Shown in pieces: positions 8,201-9,439 of a stretch of DNA of 9,439 nucleotides (its first letter is position 1; every line of letters starts with the position of its first letter). A program made the position numbers and the translations under genes. The DNA comes from JBCDIQ01 sp039024295 (GTDB taxonomy: Bacteria > Bacteroidota > Bacteroidia > J057), in the NCBI GenBank assembly GCA_039024295.1, contig JBCDIQ010000226.1, forward strand, positions 1-9,439. The letters run 5' to 3'. The notes under the pieces were generated by a model, which worked only from the letters and a program-made list of their open reading frames with translations, did no database searches and was not told the DNA's origin.

Positions 8201-8588
8201 CAGTTTTCATCCAGCAGAAACGGTAGGGGTTATTACTCCCTGGCGGGCCCAGATCAGTCAAATTCGCACCCACTTATCTGATCCCATTTTCGAAGACGTC
8301 ACCATTGATACGGTGGAACGGTTTCAGGGCGCAGAGCGCGACATTATCCTTATATCCCTGGCAGTGTTTGACCCTGCACAGATGAACATGCTAAGCTCAA
8401 TAACACAATATTCAGGAATTGAAGTAGATCGCAAGCTCAATGTGGCCCTTTCCCGGGCACGAGAGCGAGTGGTGATCATGGGGTACCCCCCTGCACTTAG
8501 CAGCAGTAAGCACTACCTGCAGATCATGCAAATTGCCCAGATGAATGGCAGCTATCTGGCACAAGATCAATTGAAGGAGAGATGGTAA
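5280..8588 (+). CDS. Dna2-like PD-(D/E)XK nuclease fused to UPF1/Dna2-type SF1 helicase
   Basis: The 1102-residue protein has a helical N-terminus of about 130 residues of unknown role and a beta-rich segment to about 250. A RecB/Cas4/Dna2-type nuclease follows: motif I at 270-274 (G-K-V-V-N, with Asn274 where His is common), Asp356 in G-R-L-D-L, Glu372 and Lys374 in Y-E-L-K-S-G-K, and Gln390/Tyr394. A region at about 565-640 resembles the barrel inserted near the start of Dna2/UPF1 helicases. A proline-rich linker (672-685) leads to the helicase: Walker A G-P-P-G-T-G-K-T at 705-712, D-E-A-S at 815-818, G-D-Q-N-Q-L-P at 839-845, H-F-R-M-H-P at 897-902, motif V with R-F-Q-G at 1014-1017, and motif VI L-N-V-A-L-S-R-A-R at 1053-1061. 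By family this is an ATP-driven 5'-to-3' translocase with single-strand nuclease activity, used in DNA repair or defence. The Fe-S cysteine cluster normally after the nuclease core is absent. Confidence 0.93.
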   Translation: MDLLYNRLHHILLNPADKTPAERIRLVLRVYEMVLKMLVSEEQQIFANLFAMEAFVTAELNPPAEIMEPLSGVRRLATTSENTISEEALLASIQGVAQGIAYFFKVPTPKKLSTYWENKQLPTLTASPRQRGKEIAFISLVVQEILPTTENLQGKSFCEVHALDEANQPVVLYLYDHPLGDTVPSSRAFSQARKWLWPYATLHAFHLDHKEGTYHSTSQTRLVVEPDFLVDATELAECFFWANGTIHAHPGIALLRRLLPFQTKAATLTGKVVNDLLDQLLFDPQKPWQEIFANTLRQNVLPVVRIGPEALTKARTQIESLHLPQLRKFAKSHQGQEFQIEPAFYSARYGLQGRLDLMREDRDQPWKKDIYELKSGKSPTSGVKLNHNIQVVSYHLLLKSVFQQKRSGSSAVVYSVDADKTIRNVPVSASDEQHLLMLRNRLVATFRALCQRNFSLLPRVGPQTFGARPPYLDNDLESFAHALKTALSLTRAYVEEFTGFVFREIFAAKVGDAGEDDSRRIGFAALWQEDRPEKAERYALLTDLVYEGRPAPEEKPGELKFSISSSNRLVNTFRRGDIVLLYPQEQPLAPLSHQILKGSLVHIDADCLIVRLRNQQVSLDRFLQHRAWVLEHDFMEAGYADLLRSLFQVLSLPKDQQVLVLGQTAPTFSDTPPPPLPDCSPPLLPQQQRIIQQALSSNDYCLIQGPPGTGKTSVVLARIVEQLIQQTEETVVVLAFTNRAVEEICEKIRAMNFPFIRLGNGSQPEALNKLVTGQKYTYIHELVITNKLWVGTVASFLSRKEDLSGILTLDTLIVDEASQLLEPQLIGACIAFKRFILIGDQNQLPAITIQKERTCRVERASLRDVGIHDFRTSFFERLWNQCSQQGWHQAIHTLTDHFRMHPDIADVINPYYDHQLKAYPHRKQDTTLAVPFFQEFSQRVQFWESRLEPLDKAHTQEAEWVSLMVRHIQQAYGDSFHPAETVGVITPWRAQISQIRTHLSDPIFEDVTIDTVERFQGAERDIILISLAVFDPAQMNMLSSITQYSGIEVDRKLNVALSRARERVVIMGYPPALSSSKHYLQIMQIAQMNGSYLAQDQLKERW

Positions 8589-8689
8589 ATATCTGATGTT
8601 AATTAAGGGTAAATTAAAGGATTTCGCTATATTCACAGGGAGTATTCAACTAGAACTACTTCATGTTTCGCTTTCTTATCCCTTTTCAG

Positions 8690-9439
8690 ATGAAAACAAT
8701 AACCAAATGGTTTTTTTTACTCATCCTGGCAGCATTCACCGGGTGTAACATCATTTATTACCCCAATGAAGTACAAGTGCCCAACGTTCAACCTGGCGAA
8801 GTGGAAGGCACTGTTTCCATGGGTAGCAATGCTGATTATTCTGTCTCCCTGGCTGTTTCCCCTGTCAATCATTTGCTCCTTACTGCGAATACCAGCTCCC
8901 TGGATAGAGAGTATGGAGAAAGAGGCAGGTTACGTAGCCAAAATCTACATGAAATAGGAGTTGGGACATATTTTGAACCAGTCCCCAAGTTTTTAAGGCT
9001 CTCCTTTATAGGTGGGTATGCCTGGGGAGACACTCGGTCACAGGGTCTTTATGGTCCTGGCTTCTTAAATTATGATTCTTTGAGGCAAATCAATACCAAT
9101 TTCCGAAAGCCGTACGGCCAGATGATATTGCAGGGATTCACTCACCCGTTCTTAACAAACATATTGCCTCAAGGTGTTCAGTTCAATGGAGGAGGTGCCC
9201 TACGAGTTGACAGGTTTGAGTTCGCAGCATTTGACCTCATTGCTGATGGTGCAAATCAAACTCAAACTTTACCCAGGTCACAATGGAAATATAATGCAGT
9301 CGGATTTATGGCCTTTACGATTCCAATAACCCCTCAACTAACCTCCGGTCGACAGGTGACCGATCCGCCGCTGGCCACACCCGGGGAACAGGCGCGGCGA
9401 GCGGGGATCCTCGGCTTTGTGCTCTGCCTGACGCTGCCC
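8690..9439 (+). CDS. hypothetical lipoprotein with OMP-like sequence, 3' end outside the window
   Basis: From ATG 8690 the frame is open for 250 codons to the window edge. The N-terminus M-K-T-I-T-K-W-F-F-L-L-I-L followed by A-A-F-T-G-C is a clear lipoprotein signal peptide with Cys19. An in-frame ATG at 8663 would add nine residues and spoil its compact start. The mature part alternates hydrophobic and polar residues with many glycines and aromatics (for example S-F-I-G-G-Y-A-W-G-D near residue 110) and reads like an outer-membrane-associated beta-barrel or beta-sandwich protein of Bacteroidota. I do not recognise a named family. No Shine-Dalgarno is visible, and a TATATTCA near 8627 is only a weak promoter match. 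From about codon 220 the codons become very G+C rich and the protein changes character, so the genuine C-terminus may end near 9345-9356, with the rest coming from another sequence. Confidence 0.75.
   Translation, partial: MKTITKWFFLLILAAFTGCNIIYYPNEVQVPNVQPGEVEGTVSMGSNADYSVSLAVSPVNHLLLTANTSSLDREYGERGRLRSQNLHEIGVGTYFEPVPKFLRLSFIGGYAWGDTRSQGLYGPGFLNYDSLRQINTNFRKPYGQMILQGFTHPFLTNILPQGVQFNGGGALRVDRFEFAAFDLIADGANQTQTLPRSQWKYNAVGFMAFTIPITPQLTSGRQVTDPPLATPGEQARRAGILGFVLCLTLP
9350..9439 (+). other. high-G+C terminal segment, candidate chimeric or recombination junction
   Basis: Counting bases, 9361-9439 is 58 G/C of 79 (73%), while 9241-9300 is 23 of 60 (38%) and 9301-9360 is 30 of 60. Nearly every third codon position after 9356 is G or C, unlike the rest of the window. 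A GTG at 9356 in the same frame could begin a different protein reading V-T-D-P-P-L-A-T-P-G-E-Q-A-R-R-A-G-I-L-G, then a hydrophobic stretch. That resembles the N-terminus of a small membrane protein from a high-G+C bacterium. A CGGTC/GACCG dyad at 9346-9350 and 9358-9362 flanks the change. I cannot tell an assembly chimera from a true insertion. Confidence 0.5.

Noticed and set aside
8479..8490. GGGGTACCCC palindrome near the end of the helicase gene
   Set aside because: It lies inside the coding region just after motif VI and is explained by the codons for G-Y-P. No regulatory context is visible.
1..9439. CRISPR arrays, tRNA/rRNA genes, insertion sequences
   Set aside because: I saw no regularly spaced repeats, cloverleaf or rRNA-like segments, transposase motifs or terminal inverted repeats. 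The Cas4-like motif belongs to the Dna2-like protein and has no cas neighbours.

Overview
The window looks like a chromosomal segment from a Bacteroidota bacterium, possibly a Saprospiria/Lewinella-type lineage. That placement is an inference. It rests on three lipoprotein signal peptides and a probable fourth, the absence of Shine-Dalgarno sequences before the main starts, a DUF4197 lipoprotein, a DUF255 protein, and an AAA-ATPase-like/PDDEXK_9 protein of a type common in Bacteroidota. Base composition is moderate (about 38-50% G+C in the stretches I counted) until the last ~90 bases, which jump to about 73%.

Layout. Positions 1-415 (+) hold the 3' part of a small secreted or lipoprotein gene that appears to carry a one-base frameshift near position 73. 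It converges on a DUF4197 lipoprotein gene (476-1207, -), and a strong hairpin lies between the two. An 87-bp divergent intergenic region holds a perfect 8-bp-arm inverted repeat. To its right is a run of three + strand genes: a lipid-anchored DUF255 (YyaL/SPATA20-like) thioredoxin-fold protein (1295-3451), an AAA-ATPase-like/PD-(D/E)XK protein (3498-5201), and a 1102-residue Dna2-like nuclease-helicase fusion (5280-8588). After a 101-bp gap, a + strand lipoprotein gene with OMP-like sequence (from 8690) runs off the right edge.

How the genes relate. The ATPase/nuclease and the Dna2-like protein are adjacent, co-directional, and both combine an NTPase with a PD-(D/E)XK nuclease fold. They are the best candidate for a functional DNA-processing or defence pair, but nothing in the sequence proves cooperation. 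The Dna2-like protein lacks the cysteine cluster that usually follows the nuclease core in Fe-S members of the Dna2/AddB/Cas4 group. The DUF4197, DUF255 and 3'-terminal lipoproteins point to cell-envelope roles. The final ~90 bases probably belong to a different sequence (assembly chimera or real junction) and should be checked before the last gene is interpreted.
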